Both the position numbers and the translations under genes were made by a program. From contig NC_089591.1 of the NCBI RefSeq assembly GCF_019320115.1, forward strand, positions 15,695,169-15,759,168: a stretch of DNA of 64,000 nucleotides, given 5' to 3'. Source of the DNA: Miscanthus floridulus (Eukaryota > Streptophyta > Magnoliopsida > Poales > Poaceae). Under the pieces are notes generated by a model. The model saw only the letters and a program-made list of their open reading frames with translations, did not search any database and was not told where the DNA came from. Positions 46,338 through 57,108 of the stretch are shown here, one piece after another. Positions within the stretch are counted from its first letter, which is position 1; the number at the start of each line of letters is the position of its first letter.

Positions 46338-47960
46338 TTATTGGTGATCTCTTATGAAATGATGGCGGACATCAATATGCTTTGTTCTTGCATGTTGAAC
46401 TGGGTTGTTGGTTAACTTGATTGCACTCTCATTGTCAAATAACAATGGCACTTTCTTGAACTTGATTCTAAAGTCATTCAAGGTGGCCTTTATCCAAAGT
46501 ATTTGTGCACAACAAGTACCGATGAATAAGTATTTGGCTTTGGCGGTTGATAATGTAACACTATTTTGCTTCTTTGATGACCATGAAACAAGTGATCTAC
46601 CCAATAATTGACATGTGCCTGAGGTGCTCTTCCTTTCAACCTTGCATCCCGCATAATCCGAGTCGGAGTAACCAACTAGCTCAAACTTTACTCCTTTGGG
46701 ATACCACAAACCAACATTTTGTGTATGCTTCAAGTACCTCAATATTCTCTTTGTAGCCTTCAAATGATTTTCTCTTGGTGAGGCTTGAAATCTTGCACAC
46801 ATGCATACACTAAACATGACATCTGACATTGATGCGGTCACATAGAGTAGGCTTTCAATCATAGACCGATACAATTTTTGATCCACCATATTACCACTTG
46901 CATCACTATCCAAGTTGCTATTTATCCCCATTGGTGTGCTAATGGCTTTGCTATCACTCATGCCAAACTTCTTGAGAATGTCTTTGATATACTTGCCTTG
47001 ACTCACAAATGTACCATTCTTCAATTGATTGATTTGAAGACCAAGGAAGTAACTTAACTCTCCAATCATGGACATTTCAAACTCATTAGCCATCATCTTT
47101 CCAAACTCTTCACAAAAGTCTTGATTGGTCGATCTAAATATGATGTCATCAATATAGATTTGCAACACAAATAAGTCTTTACCAATCTTCTTAGTGAAAA
47201 GAGTGGTGTCAACCTTATCCATCATGAACCCTTTAGAGAGTACGAAGTCCCTCAATCTCTCATATCATGCTCTAGGTGCTTGCTTAAAGCCATACAATGC
47301 CTTGTCCAACTTGTACACATGGTCGGGCTTCTTGTCATCTTCAAAACTAGGAGGTTGCTCAATATATACTTATTCATTGATGTAACCATTGAGAAATGCA
47401 CTCTTAGCATCTATTTGATAAAGCTTGATGTTGTGGGCACAAGCATAGGCTAATAAGATTCTAATTGCTTCCAATCTAGCAACCGGGGCATATGTTTCTC
47501 CAAAGTCAAGACCTTCAATTTATGTATATCCTTGTGCTACCAATCTTGCTTTGTTCCTTACTACTATCCCATCTTGATCTTGCTTGTTTCTAAAAATCCA
47601 TTTGGTTCCAATCACATTGTGTCCCTTTGGTCTTTCTACTAATTCTCATACTTGATTTCTTGTAAAGTTATTCAATTCTTCATGCATAGCATTCATCCAA
47701 TCAACATCCTTCAATGCTTCATCTATCTTCTTTGGTTCAATGCATGATACAAATGAGAAATGCTTACAAAATAAAGCCAATCTTGATATAGTTTGCACAC
47801 CTCTTGAAATATCACCAATGATAGTGTTCCAATGGATAATCCCTTGCAATATTGGTTGATTGGAGTATTGAAACTTGATTGCTTGCACTTGCTTGATCAT
47901 TGGGTTGAGATGATGTACTAGACACTTGATTTTGTTCATTGTCATGAGAGCCATTTGTAC
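46338..47960 (-). pseudogene. SIRE-like reverse transcriptase and RNase H
   Basis: N-terminal blocks NKARLVAQGYT, DAKSAFLNGYI and YGFKQAPRA occur with stops up to about 47,270. The frame 47255-46338 (305 residues) is open and holds FVLQIYIDDIIF (YIDD in place of YVDD), SYFLGLQINQ and RNase H (KSTSGTCQLLGRSLVSWSSK, KHIDVRHHFIRDH). Confidence 0.88.
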
Positions 47961-48189
47961 TAGCTTGATTTATATCATCTTGCAAATTTGTGTTAGAGAG
48001 CACTTGCACTTGATCATCTTCATCATCATTCACTTACCTAGGCCTTAATTCACCAACATCCATGTTCTTTATGGCATTTGAAAGTTGAATACCTCTAACA
48101 TCTTCCAAGTTCTCATTCTCATCTTGTGAACCCTTGGTTTCATCAAATTTAACATTATGAACTTCCTCAAGAGTACCACTATCCAAATT

Positions 48190-49370
48190 CTAAACTCTAT
48201 ATGCTTTGCTAGTAGTTGAGTATCCAAGTAGGAATCCTTCATCACATTTCTTGTTAAATTTGCCCAATCTAGTGCCTTTCTTCAAGATATAGCATTTGCA
48301 ACCAACGACCCAAAAATATGCAATGTTGGGCTTTCTACCATTCAAGAGCTCATATAGTGTCTTCTCTTTCAATAGGTGACAATAGAGGTGGTTGCTACAA
48401 TAGCAAGACATATTGATAGCTTTGGCCCCAAAAGATTGACTTACATTGTACTCGCTAAGCATAGACCTTGCCATATTAATGAGTGTTCTATTCTTCCTCT
48501 CAACAAGGCCATTTGATTATGGAGTGCACTTGGTCGAGAATTAATGTCTAATTCTAAATTCATCACACAACTCGTCAATTCTAGTGTTCTTGAACTCACT
48601 ACCATTGTCACTTCTAACTCTCTTGATGGTTGTTTCAAACTCATTATGAATGCCCTTGATAAATGATTTGAATATTGCAAACACGTCACTTTTATCTTCT
48701 AGGAAGAATACCCAAGTGTATCTAGTATAATCATCCACTATCACAAAGCCATATTTGTTTCCACCGATTCTAGTGTATTATGTTGGCCCAAACAAATTCA
48801 TGTGCAATAATTCAAATGCTTTACTAGTGCTCATCATGCTTTTCTTAGGATGGGTGTTTCCAACTTGTTTGCTGGCTTGACAAGAGCTACAAAGCTTATC
48901 CTTCTCAAATACTACATCTTTTAAGCCTTTAACCAAGTCATGCTTGGCCAATCTATTCAATTGTTTCATTCCAACATGACCAAGCCTTCTATGCCATAAC
49001 CAACTCATGTTAGACTTAGTGAACAAACATGTAGATAATTGAGCTTCACTAGCATTGAAATCAACCAAGTATAGATTCTCATATCTAAAGCCTTTGAAGA
49101 TCAAGTTAGAGCCATCTACACTTATGATCTCTACATCATCTACCCCAAATATGCATTTGAATCCAAGATCATACAATTGAGCCACGTACAACAAAATTGA
49201 AGTTTAAGCTCTCAACAAGCAACACATTGGAAATGTTCATGTCATTGAATATTGCAATCTTACCAAGCCCCTTGACATTGCCTTTACCATTGTCACCAAA
49301 TATAATACTATCATAACCATTATTGCCATTGGTGTTGATTGAGTTGAACACCGATCATGTGTTGAGTGCA
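48190..49370 (-). pseudogene. SIRE-like protease and integrase
   Basis: The protease motif WVLDSGCTQHM lies near 49,350. Then come the integrase zinc finger (LWHRRLGHVGMKQLNRLAKH ... CSSCQASKQ) and the core with D (IVDDYTRYTW), D (VRSDNGSEF) and E (NGLVERKNRT). Stops occur at 48,780 and 48,540, among others. Confidence 0.85.
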
Positions 49371-49479
49371 CCCACTATCAAGAACCCAATGCCTTCCTCT
49401 AGCTTTATAATTGACCTACAAAAGAAGGTCAATTCTTTTTAGGTACCCAAACTTGCTTGAGTCCTTGAAGGTTAGTGAC

Positions 49480-51353
49480 CTAGCTCTTTAGCACCCAAAT
49501 GGCTTTCTTCTTTGAGCCCATCCATGGTGTACCAATGAACTTAGCTTTCACACCATTTGTACCCTTAGTAAGCACATAGAAAAAATTAATCTTAATTAAG
49601 GATACATTAGCATTTTTGCTCTTGTTCTTGCACTCATTCTCTTTATGACCAACTTGTTTGCAACTAGTGTAAAACCGACCATTGTTCTTCACAAAGCTAG
49701 TCTTGTGAGGAGCAAAGGCCGCCTTGCCTTTCTTGGGGGTATAGCCCAATCCCTCTTTGTAGAGAGAAGCTCTTTGGATACCCAAGCACATAAGCAAGCA
49801 GTCCTCGCCAGCATAGGACTTAGCCAAAGTGTGAGTGAGCTCATTGACCTCCTTCTTAAGGGTCTTATTCTCAACCATTAGTGAGGCATCATATGTGAAA
49901 CCATCACTACTAGATGAGGTAGAAGTGGAAGTGCTACAAGAAGAGTTAGTGGGAGCAACAATGATAGACTTATAGAATGATTCATCAATTAAGTCACAAG
50001 TTAAGCCTACATTACATGTCTCAACATGCTTCTTCTTATTTTGCTCATCAATCAAAGAGGAATGAGCTTTTCCAAGCTTCTTGTGAACCTTACCAAGCTT
50101 ATCATGGGCTTCCTCTAGCCTCTCATGAGATGCATTGAGCTCATCAAAGGCTTGCTTAAGGGCTTTTAGTTCCTTACACAAGCTTTTGCATTCCCTTCTC
50201 TTAATGTCAAAGTATTCTTTAGCATCATCTAGCATGTCAAGTAGTTCATCCTTAGTCGGTTCATCATCATCATTATCACTTTCATTTTCATTATCATGTT
50301 CCTCATTACTTCCATCATCACAAGTTTGTATCTTAGTGGCCTTAGCCATGAAGCATGATGGAGCATCGAAGAGAGAAGGCTTCTCATTGATAGCAATGCT
50401 TGCAAGTGCCTTCTTCTTGGTGATCTTGTCATCATCACTATCATCATCATCACTTGAGGAAGTATTACTATTCCAAGTGACCACATATAAACCATCCTTC
50501 TTCTTCTTCTTGAAGATCATCTTGTCCTTCTTTTCTTTCTTTTCTTTCTTATCCTTCTTCTTGTTCTTCTTGTTGTCATCATCATTGTCGCTATTATATG
50601 GGCATTGGATAATGAGATGATCCTTGCTTCCACAATTGAAGCACCTTCTTGACTCTTCCTTGTTCTTGGATGAAGATTTCTTCCTTCTAGCACTGGTAGC
50701 CCTTCTTCATCATGAACTTGCCAAATCACTTGACAAAGAGAGCCATCTTCTCATCATCATCCCATGAACCATCATCTTCACTTGATGTATCTTGCTTTGC
50801 CTTGCCCTTGGATGATGTGGCCATGAATACCACACTCTTCTTCTTCTCATCCTTTTCTTCATTCTCATCATCATCTCTATATGTATCATCGGTCATTATA
50901 CCTCCCAACACTTGGTTTGGTGTCATGGTGTCCAAATCACTCCTCACTAGAATACTGACCAATGTGTCCAAATCTTGAGGATAAGCATCTCAAGAACTTA
51001 TGGGAGAAGTCCTTGTCCTCCACCTTCTCACCAAGTGATTTGAGATTGTTGACAAACGCTTGTAACCTATGGAACATCTCTGGCACACTCTCATCCTCCT
51101 TTATCTTGAAACTAGCAAACTTCTCCTTGAGGATATATGCCTTGGCATCCTTCATGGCTTGAGTGTCCTCAAATGATTTCTCCAACTTATTCCATGCTTT
51201 ATGAGCCATCTTAATGTTCTTAATTTGCTCAAATGTTCTCTCATCAATAGCATCACGAATGACACTAAGAGCAATGTCATTGTTTTGGAGAAGCACTTCT
51301 TCGATGGCGGTGGGGTTCTCTGGATCCTCTATCTCAATCTTGGTCTCTACCAC
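49480..51353 (-). pseudogene. SIRE-like gag
   Basis: From 51353 the frame has the gag core (AIDERTFEQIKNIKMAHKAW, NKLEKSFED, FHRLQAFVNNLKSLGEKVED). An intact CCHC knuckle CFNCGSKDHLIIQC lies near 50,600-50,645. A long acidic and helical part follows (ELLDMLDDAKEYFDIKRREC, NASHERLEEAHDKLGK). Near 49,660 a second knuckle reads YTSCKQVGHKENEC, with Tyr in the first Cys position. Frames change several times. Confidence 0.85.
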
Positions 51354-51525
51354 TTTCTAAACTTTCCTATTGATTGACTTGATATATGTTGTCATCTTAG
51401 CCTTCTAATAGGGATAGTTTGAGCCATTAAATTAGGGTAGCTTCTTAGTGTTGTTGATTTGAGTCATTTTTACACCTGAAAGTTGTTAAGCCTCAAATCA
51501 CGGTGACCACAGCTTTGATACCACT

Positions 51526-53419
51526 TGAAAGGTCCTAATGGCTAGGGGGGTGAATAGCCTATTAAAAATTTCTACAACAACACTTAGCAAACCGGTTAGA
51601 CAAATATGAGGCGAAGCAAGTGTTGCGCTAGCCTACTAAAAATGAAAGCCACCTACCATAATTCTAGTTTCTATAGTCTCTATCCACACAAGTGGCTATG
51701 TTACTACACTAAGTTAGTGTGCTCTCAAAGGCTAACTAAAGAGCCACACTAACCAAACTAACAAGCTCTCACGACTAGCTACACTAAAGAGCTTGACAAC
51801 TAGTTTGTGGTAATATAAAGAGAGAGAGCAAGATGGTTATACCGCCGAGTTGAGGAATGAATCAATCAATCACAAGAATGAATACCAATGAATGTCAATC
51901 ACCTCGGAATCAAATGATAACATAATGATTTTTTACCGAGGTTCATTTGCTTGCTGGCAAGCTAGTCCTTGTTGTGGCGATTCACTCACTTGGAGGTTCA
52001 CAGTGCTAATTGGCATCACACGCCACACCCTCAATAGGGTGCCACACAACCAACATAAGATGATGATCACACAAGCCACGAGCAATTTACTAGAGTACCT
52101 TTTGGCTCTCCTCCAGGGAAAGGTCAAGAACCCCTCACAATCACCATGATCGGAGCCGGAGACAATCAATAACCTCCGCTCGACGTTCCTCGCTGCTCCA
52201 AGGCATCTAGGTGGCGGCAACCATCAAGAGTAACAAGCCAAGAGAGTGAGCTCACAATGTTGCTAAATACAAATACTCAAGCAATGCACTTGGATTCACT
52301 TTCAATCTCACAAAGATGATGAATTAATGATGGAGATGAGCTTGAGCCAAGAGAGTGAGCTCACAATGTTGCTATGCCGATGCAAATGACCAAGAGAGTG
52401 AGCTTGAGCTGGCCATGTGGCTTAAATAGAGAGCCCCCACGAATAGAACTGTTGGCTCCTCTGTCTAGTGAAACACGGGTTGACCGAACGTAGGACCCCA
52501 GCGTCCGATCGCCCGATGCTCGCCACCTGTCATCAGCCTCAAATGCTAAGCGCCCGATCTTAACGGCAGTCTGCTTCGCGCCACGTGTTAAGTTGCGTCC
52601 GAACACACTGCTTAAGGTGACCGAACACTCCATCACTAGAGTCCGGTCGTTTTCAGTAAGACAACAGAGCCAGGTTTTTTTTGACCGGACGCGTCCGGTC
52701 CACCATGACCGGATGTGCCGGTGCGTCCGCTCCTCCTCCTCTTCTCTGCGTGCCGCCACGTCAGCAGAACCGGACGCTAAACAATGTTCAGCCAGAGTCC
52801 GGTCACCTGCGTCCGGTCTTAGGCCCAGAGTTGCTCGAGCACACCACTGGATTTATAAATGACCGGACGCTGCTCCCCCGAGTCCGGTCACCACGTGACC
52901 GGGGTTCGGTCACTGTTTTTCAGTGACTATTGCCTCCTTCACTTCACCAACTTCTCCACCCTTGCTCAAATGTGCCAAACACCAAGTGTATCACCTTATG
53001 CACGTGTGTTAGCATATTTTCACAAATATTTTCAAGGGTGTTGGCTCTCCACTAGATCCTAAATGCATATGCAATGAGTTAGAGCATATAGTGGCACTTT
53101 GATAACCGCATTTCGATACGAGTTTCACCCCTCTTAATAGTATGGCTATTGATCCTAAATATGATCACACTCACTAAGTGTCTCGATCACCAAAACGAAA
53201 AAGCTCCTATCAAGTTTCACCTTTGCCTTGAACTTTTTGTTTTTCTCTTTCTTCTTCTCCAAGTCCAAGCATTTAATCATTACCATGGCATCACCATCAT
53301 CATGATCTTCACCGTTGCTTCACTACTCGGAATAATGCTATCCATCTCATGATCACTTAGATGAACTAGGTTAGCACTTAGGGTTTCATCAATTCACCAA
53401 AATCAAACTAGAGCTTTCA
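51526..53419 (-). repeat. 5' LTR of the SIRE-like element
   Basis: 1,894 bp, followed on the minus strand by AG and the primer site. The CCGGACGC-like words (52,480-52,920) are better preserved here than in the other LTR. Confidence 0.92.
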
Positions 53420-54274
53420 GGCTTCCCCAAGCGCGGGATCGGCACGGTCGTGGTTTCCCGGCGCGGCCATGCCTCCCCAGTGCCAGATCTGGCTGGCCCT
53501 GGCATGGGCTGGCTTCCCCCTACGCGAGATCGATGAGCAGCCCAGCGCGGCCATGGCTCCTTGAAGCCCCTCCCCAGCAGGACCTCCCTGCAGGCGGCCC
53601 TCATAGGCACCTCCCCACGATGGCCTCACCCACGGCGCTCTCGTTCCCTTGCGATGGCGTCGATGGCTGAGTTCGTCGATGTGGACTCCACATATCATTT
53701 TGGCTATTAAACTGAAGTTTAAGAGCCACGATTTGGTAGTTCGGCTAGGTTGGAAGGAAAACTTAGGTAGTATGAAAATAGATAGGCATGGCTACCTAAA
53801 CAGACAAATAGATAGTTTGATTTAGGTATTGCTGGAGATGCTCTTAGATGGAGCTAAGATACAGATTAGTAAGTTTTAAAAAAAAAAGGATAGAGATTAG
53901 CGAGGAATCCAAGGGAGAATAGGAGGCACAAAGCTATTGAACAAAGGAGGAAGTTGACTTTTCTGTTCCGTTCGTCCTATCGTTCTGATTCTACCTGTGA
54001 TATCTTAACCAATTAACCCCCTCGCTTCTGTCTCGGCAAAGGTCTCCAAAGCAGGGGCAGAGCTAGGTATCTGGCAAGCTGTGGCAGCCGCCATGCCTAT
54101 AATCCGTATAAAATACTGAAGATATGTAGTATAGGTACATGATATATGTTGATGCATACTGTTCCGTGGGTTCCGGTGGCTGGGTTGGTGGGCTCAATGT
54201 TGATGACAATTAACAAACCCAACAGAGGAGGGTAATAGGTCCAGAAGAATATTTCTCGTTTTTTTCTCTCTCTC

Positions 54275-54370
54275 TCTATCTATATATTTATTATATATAA
54301 TAATAAAAAGACAAAATTTCTAACTATTTTTTATCCATTCATTTTTTTTGTCCACCTCCTTCTAACTAAC
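54275..54370 (+). repeat. Helitron-end-like repeat, copy A
   Basis: CTCTCTATCTATATAT run, then TAATAATAAAAAGACAAAAT, TTATCCATTCATTTTTTTTG and CCACCTCCTTCTAACTAAC. Its partner is 54826-54925. Confidence 0.5.
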
Positions 54371-54825
54371 TCTGTGATCTTTATAGCTCTCCTGATTTAT
54401 ATGATAGGTTCGGGATAGCTACAAATCCAAATCCAAATAGAACTCTGTGATATCAAATAAGCTGAATAGAAATCCTAATCTCTATCTAATATCTATATCT
54501 ATCTAATACCTCATATTAAGCCTCCAATCCTAACTAACCTGAATAGAAATTCTACTCTACTATATCTTCTAATATATTTTATTATAATCTATTTTTCCTT
54601 TCTACCATGTTCTCTTTTTTCAATTCTGTTTTCACACAGCCCAAAAACGTCCTCCTATGCATCCTACATCCTCAAATTCCCGTTGGTTCCAAGAGCCAAG
54701 GAAAAACACACCTGATATCTGACTAGGAGTTGTGACCGAATAAGGAGAGGGAGAAGAGTCTGGTCCAGATGAAGAACGAGTTTCTTCTTCATCCGTTTTT
54801 ATTTTCTTTTCCAATCCATCGCTTT

Positions 54826-54925
54826 ATCTATATCTATATCTATACCTTACCTAATAATAAAGAGGCAAAATTTCAGTCCATTTTTTTCATCCATCCATTT
54901 TTTGGGTCCATCTCCATCTAACTAC
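54826..54925 (+). repeat. Helitron-end-like repeat, copy B
   Basis: TCTATATCTATATCTATACC, then TAATAATAAAGAGGCAAAAT, TCATCCATCCATTTTTTGGG and CCATCTCCATCTAACTA. Same orientation as copy A. Confidence 0.5.
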
Positions 54926-55434
54926 CGGACAATGAAGAGTATTTTTGTTTGGACTTATTTATATAACTCGTGCTCATACGAGTTAAAATAGCTCGCATCT
55001 AGACCAGAATCTTAATCTAAATAGATTCCTGGATCCTGAGTACTCTAAATAGAACCCTTAATAATCAAATAGAAAATGATAAGAGTTACGTTCTTTATTT
55101 TGCTCGGCTTTCTTTATTTAGTTCTCTGTCAAAAGATAGGCAAAAATATCACATCCATGTGTTTCTTATTTTATATTCTCAGTCCGTTTACAAAGGAAGC
55201 AAACTCCAACCTCTGTCTCTTTTTCTTCAAGCTTATAGAGTCCGAATATTTTACAGGAACCATCTTTCTAAATATTTTTGTGCAAATATTATGTAGTAAT
55301 AACGCGTTCGGATTCGAACTCCAGCGGAACGACAGAGATATATGGTGTATATAGACCGAGAAACATATATGTATGATAATATAGATATATCACGCCGTAC
55401 CATTATTGTTATTTTGTCAGTTTTATTTTATTGA

Positions 55435-56088
55435 TTGAAGCTCATCAGGCGCATTAATTTACCTTCAGATTCAGATGCAATGAGCGGTGGCGTGGTGTAC
55501 TGGTACGACCTCACGACGTTGAAGAGAAAAGGCACCGGGCACGAGCACGACCATGGCCAACGCGGCGTCGTGGTGCGCATGCCAGATAACAAGCGTGGCG
55601 TGCGCCGCGCCAATGGCACTGTGCTCATAGCCTGCGGTAGCCTCCGCATCGTCGACAGGAGCACCTTTCGCCCAGGCGACATCATCGCGTAGGAGTCGGC
55701 CGTCGGTCGCCAAATCGAGGTCGTCACGGGAGTGTCTAGGTCGCTCAACCTGGTTCACTTTGACGACGGACGACGCCGGCAGCAGGGTGTCATGTCGAGG
55801 CCATCGGAGTAGCTCCGCCATGACACGGGACTCGTCTTGGGCAACTACGTCGTGTCTACCCCATGGCTCGACTAGGTCGCCGAGGTGTCCCTCCAGGTGG
55901 ACATGGCGTTCAACGACGACGCACTTTGCACACTGGCATAGCGCAAACTGCTAGGAGACCAAGCAAAGGATGTAGGAGGACAATTAAAAGCACGACATGC
56001 GGAATGGCCGACAGACAAACAATATCTTGTAGCCGAGGCAGCACGTCGTCGGCAACTACCCGTCAGTCTCCCAGGCGTCCCGATAGAT
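55435..56088 (+). pseudogene. Broken fragment of a PHO2/UBC24-class ubiquitin-conjugating enzyme gene
   Basis: One frame, interrupted by stops at 55690, 55810, 55873, 55939 and about 56086, reads VVYWYDLTTLKRKGTG, RGVVVRMPDNKRGV, IVDRSTFRPGDIIA, IEVVTGVSRSLNLVHFDDG, LGNYVVSTPWLD and VAEVSLQVDMAFNDD. This pattern (GD, DYV..GPW.GRV, DDG) is that of the SH3-like N-terminal repeats of the large E2-E3 enzymes UBC23/UBC24 (PHO2), which control phosphate balance. The catalytic UBC domain is absent. All stops are in one frame, so this is an old fragment, probably carried here by a transposon (Helitron or MULE). Confidence 0.55.
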
Positions 56089-56313
56089 TAAAGGCCACTG
56101 GAGGCCAAGTCGCATCAGCGGCCGAATTTTTCGTTTTTTAGCCTTTTTTTCAAAAAAAAAATTATAAATATGTCCCTAGAGGTATGCTTTCAAACTCTGG
56201 ACCCTTATCTCGGCGCCATCGTTGATGGCGTCGAGCTTACATGTCTCGGTGCCATAGATTTTGACGCCAATGTATTGGGCTCGACGCAGACGTGACGATG
56301 ACTTGGCAGACAC

Positions 56314-56420
56314 CTTAGCGCCGTAGATCTTGGCGCAAGCTTGGCGCCGTAGATATTGACACCGATCTTGGCGCCATGGTTATTGGCGCCGATCTTGACG
56401 CCGTGGTTATTGGCGCCGAA
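56314..56420 (+). repeat. About 27-bp tandem repeat with GGCGCC core, four copies
   Basis: Units start at 56314, 56340, 56367 and 56394, for example CTTGGCGCCATGGTTATTGG. More degenerate copies of the GGCGCCA.. phrase lie upstream from about 56,208. Confidence 0.8.
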
Positions 56421-56429
56421 CCCTGTCTT

Positions 56430-56770
56430 ACGTATGGGCCCTCTCTTCCTTTCTCTCTTCCTCTCTCTCTACGCCACACCAACCAGCCACACCACAGGGC
56501 ACCGCCAGCCGTACCGCCCGCCCCCGCGTCCGCCTCGCCGCACAGGAGCGCCGGCCGTCCCGGCCGCGCGCCGCCCCTCACGGTCCGCGCCGCCTCGTCC
56601 GTCTCGGCTAGCCGTGTCTGCCGCACGCATAGGCGCTCTCTCCGGTGACCCCGGCCGCGACACGGCCTCTGCTCCCAAGCACGCCGCGACCTCGCTGTCA
56701 ATCCCATCCTCCATGTCCCCGTCCTGCTCTGGTCCCTGGCGTCCGCGTCATCGTTGCATTGACTTGGATA
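56430..56770. other. GC-rich stretch with no recognised product
   Basis: Open frames on both strands are rich in Arg, Pro and Ala. It lies between the repeat array and the MULE transposase, so it may be the 5' part of the MULE or captured DNA. Confidence 0.4.
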
Positions 56771-56839
56771 GGTAATTTTTTTGAATATGTAATGTAGGTA
56801 CTTAGTTAGCTTGAATTGTAGTGCTACTTTGATTATTTG

Positions 56840-57010
56840 GTAGTTTCTAGTAGATTTGATGACGTAGGTAGTTGATTTAGTTAGTGAGATAGGTATAATT
56901 AGATAAATATAGTTAGATAGCTAGTAACATAGGTACATAGATATAGTTATTAGATAGCTAGTTGATTTAGTTAGTGAGATAAATATAGTTAGATAGCTAG
57001 TGACATAGTT
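56840..57010 (+). repeat. AT-rich imperfect repeats upstream of the MULE transposase
   Basis: GTTGATTTAGTTAGTGAGAT occurs near 56871 and again near 56961, with ATAGTTAGATAGCTAGT-type units between and after. Likely element non-coding sequence. Confidence 0.7.
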
Positions 57011-57108
57011 ATTTAGGGTGTAGTTGGTTAGTATCTATTAGAGAGGTACTATATAGCAGCCACTTTGGACTAAACGAACTGTATTTCAATTTTTGTTTGA
57101 ACTACTAG

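Larger units (their letters stand above)
43172..53419 (-). mobile_element. SIRE/Maximus-like Ty1/copia element, minus strand
   Basis: LTRs at 43172-45071 and 51526-53419, both starting TGAAAGGTCCTAAT and ending CTAGAGCTTTCA, flanked by the target duplication GGCTT (43167-43171 and 53420-53424). The primer site is TGGTATCAAAGC at 51512-51523 and a purine tract (AAAAAGAGGGAGAC) precedes the 3' LTR. The minus strand encodes gag, protease, integrase, reverse transcriptase and RNase H in copia order. The length (10.2 kb), long LTRs and gag type fit SIRE-like elements. Many stops and frame changes make it inactive. Confidence 0.93.
42662..53843. mobile_element. PIF/Harbinger-like element interrupted by a copia element
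   Basis: The two ends are inverted relatives: left GAGCATTTCTAGCATACTAC, right ending GCTGGAGATGCTC with ACCTAAA-like sequence inside. TTA stands on both sides (42659-42661 and 53844-53846). Removing the nested copia element leaves about 930 bp with a GC-rich core, too short for a transposase. The end sequence is related to the MITE at 13359-14081. Confidence 0.8.
53847..55434. other. AT-rich region with Helitron-like direct repeats; no gene
   Basis: No coding region recognised. Two related blocks (54275-54370 and 54826-54925) start with TCTATATC-type runs and share TAATAATAAA, CAAAATTTC and TCCATCTCC-like phrases, reminiscent of Helitron 5' ends. Confidence 0.45.

Noticed and set aside
50135..50620. 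Ser-rich plus-strand frame
   Set aside because: Reverse reading of the acidic, Asp-rich gag segment of the SIRE-like element.
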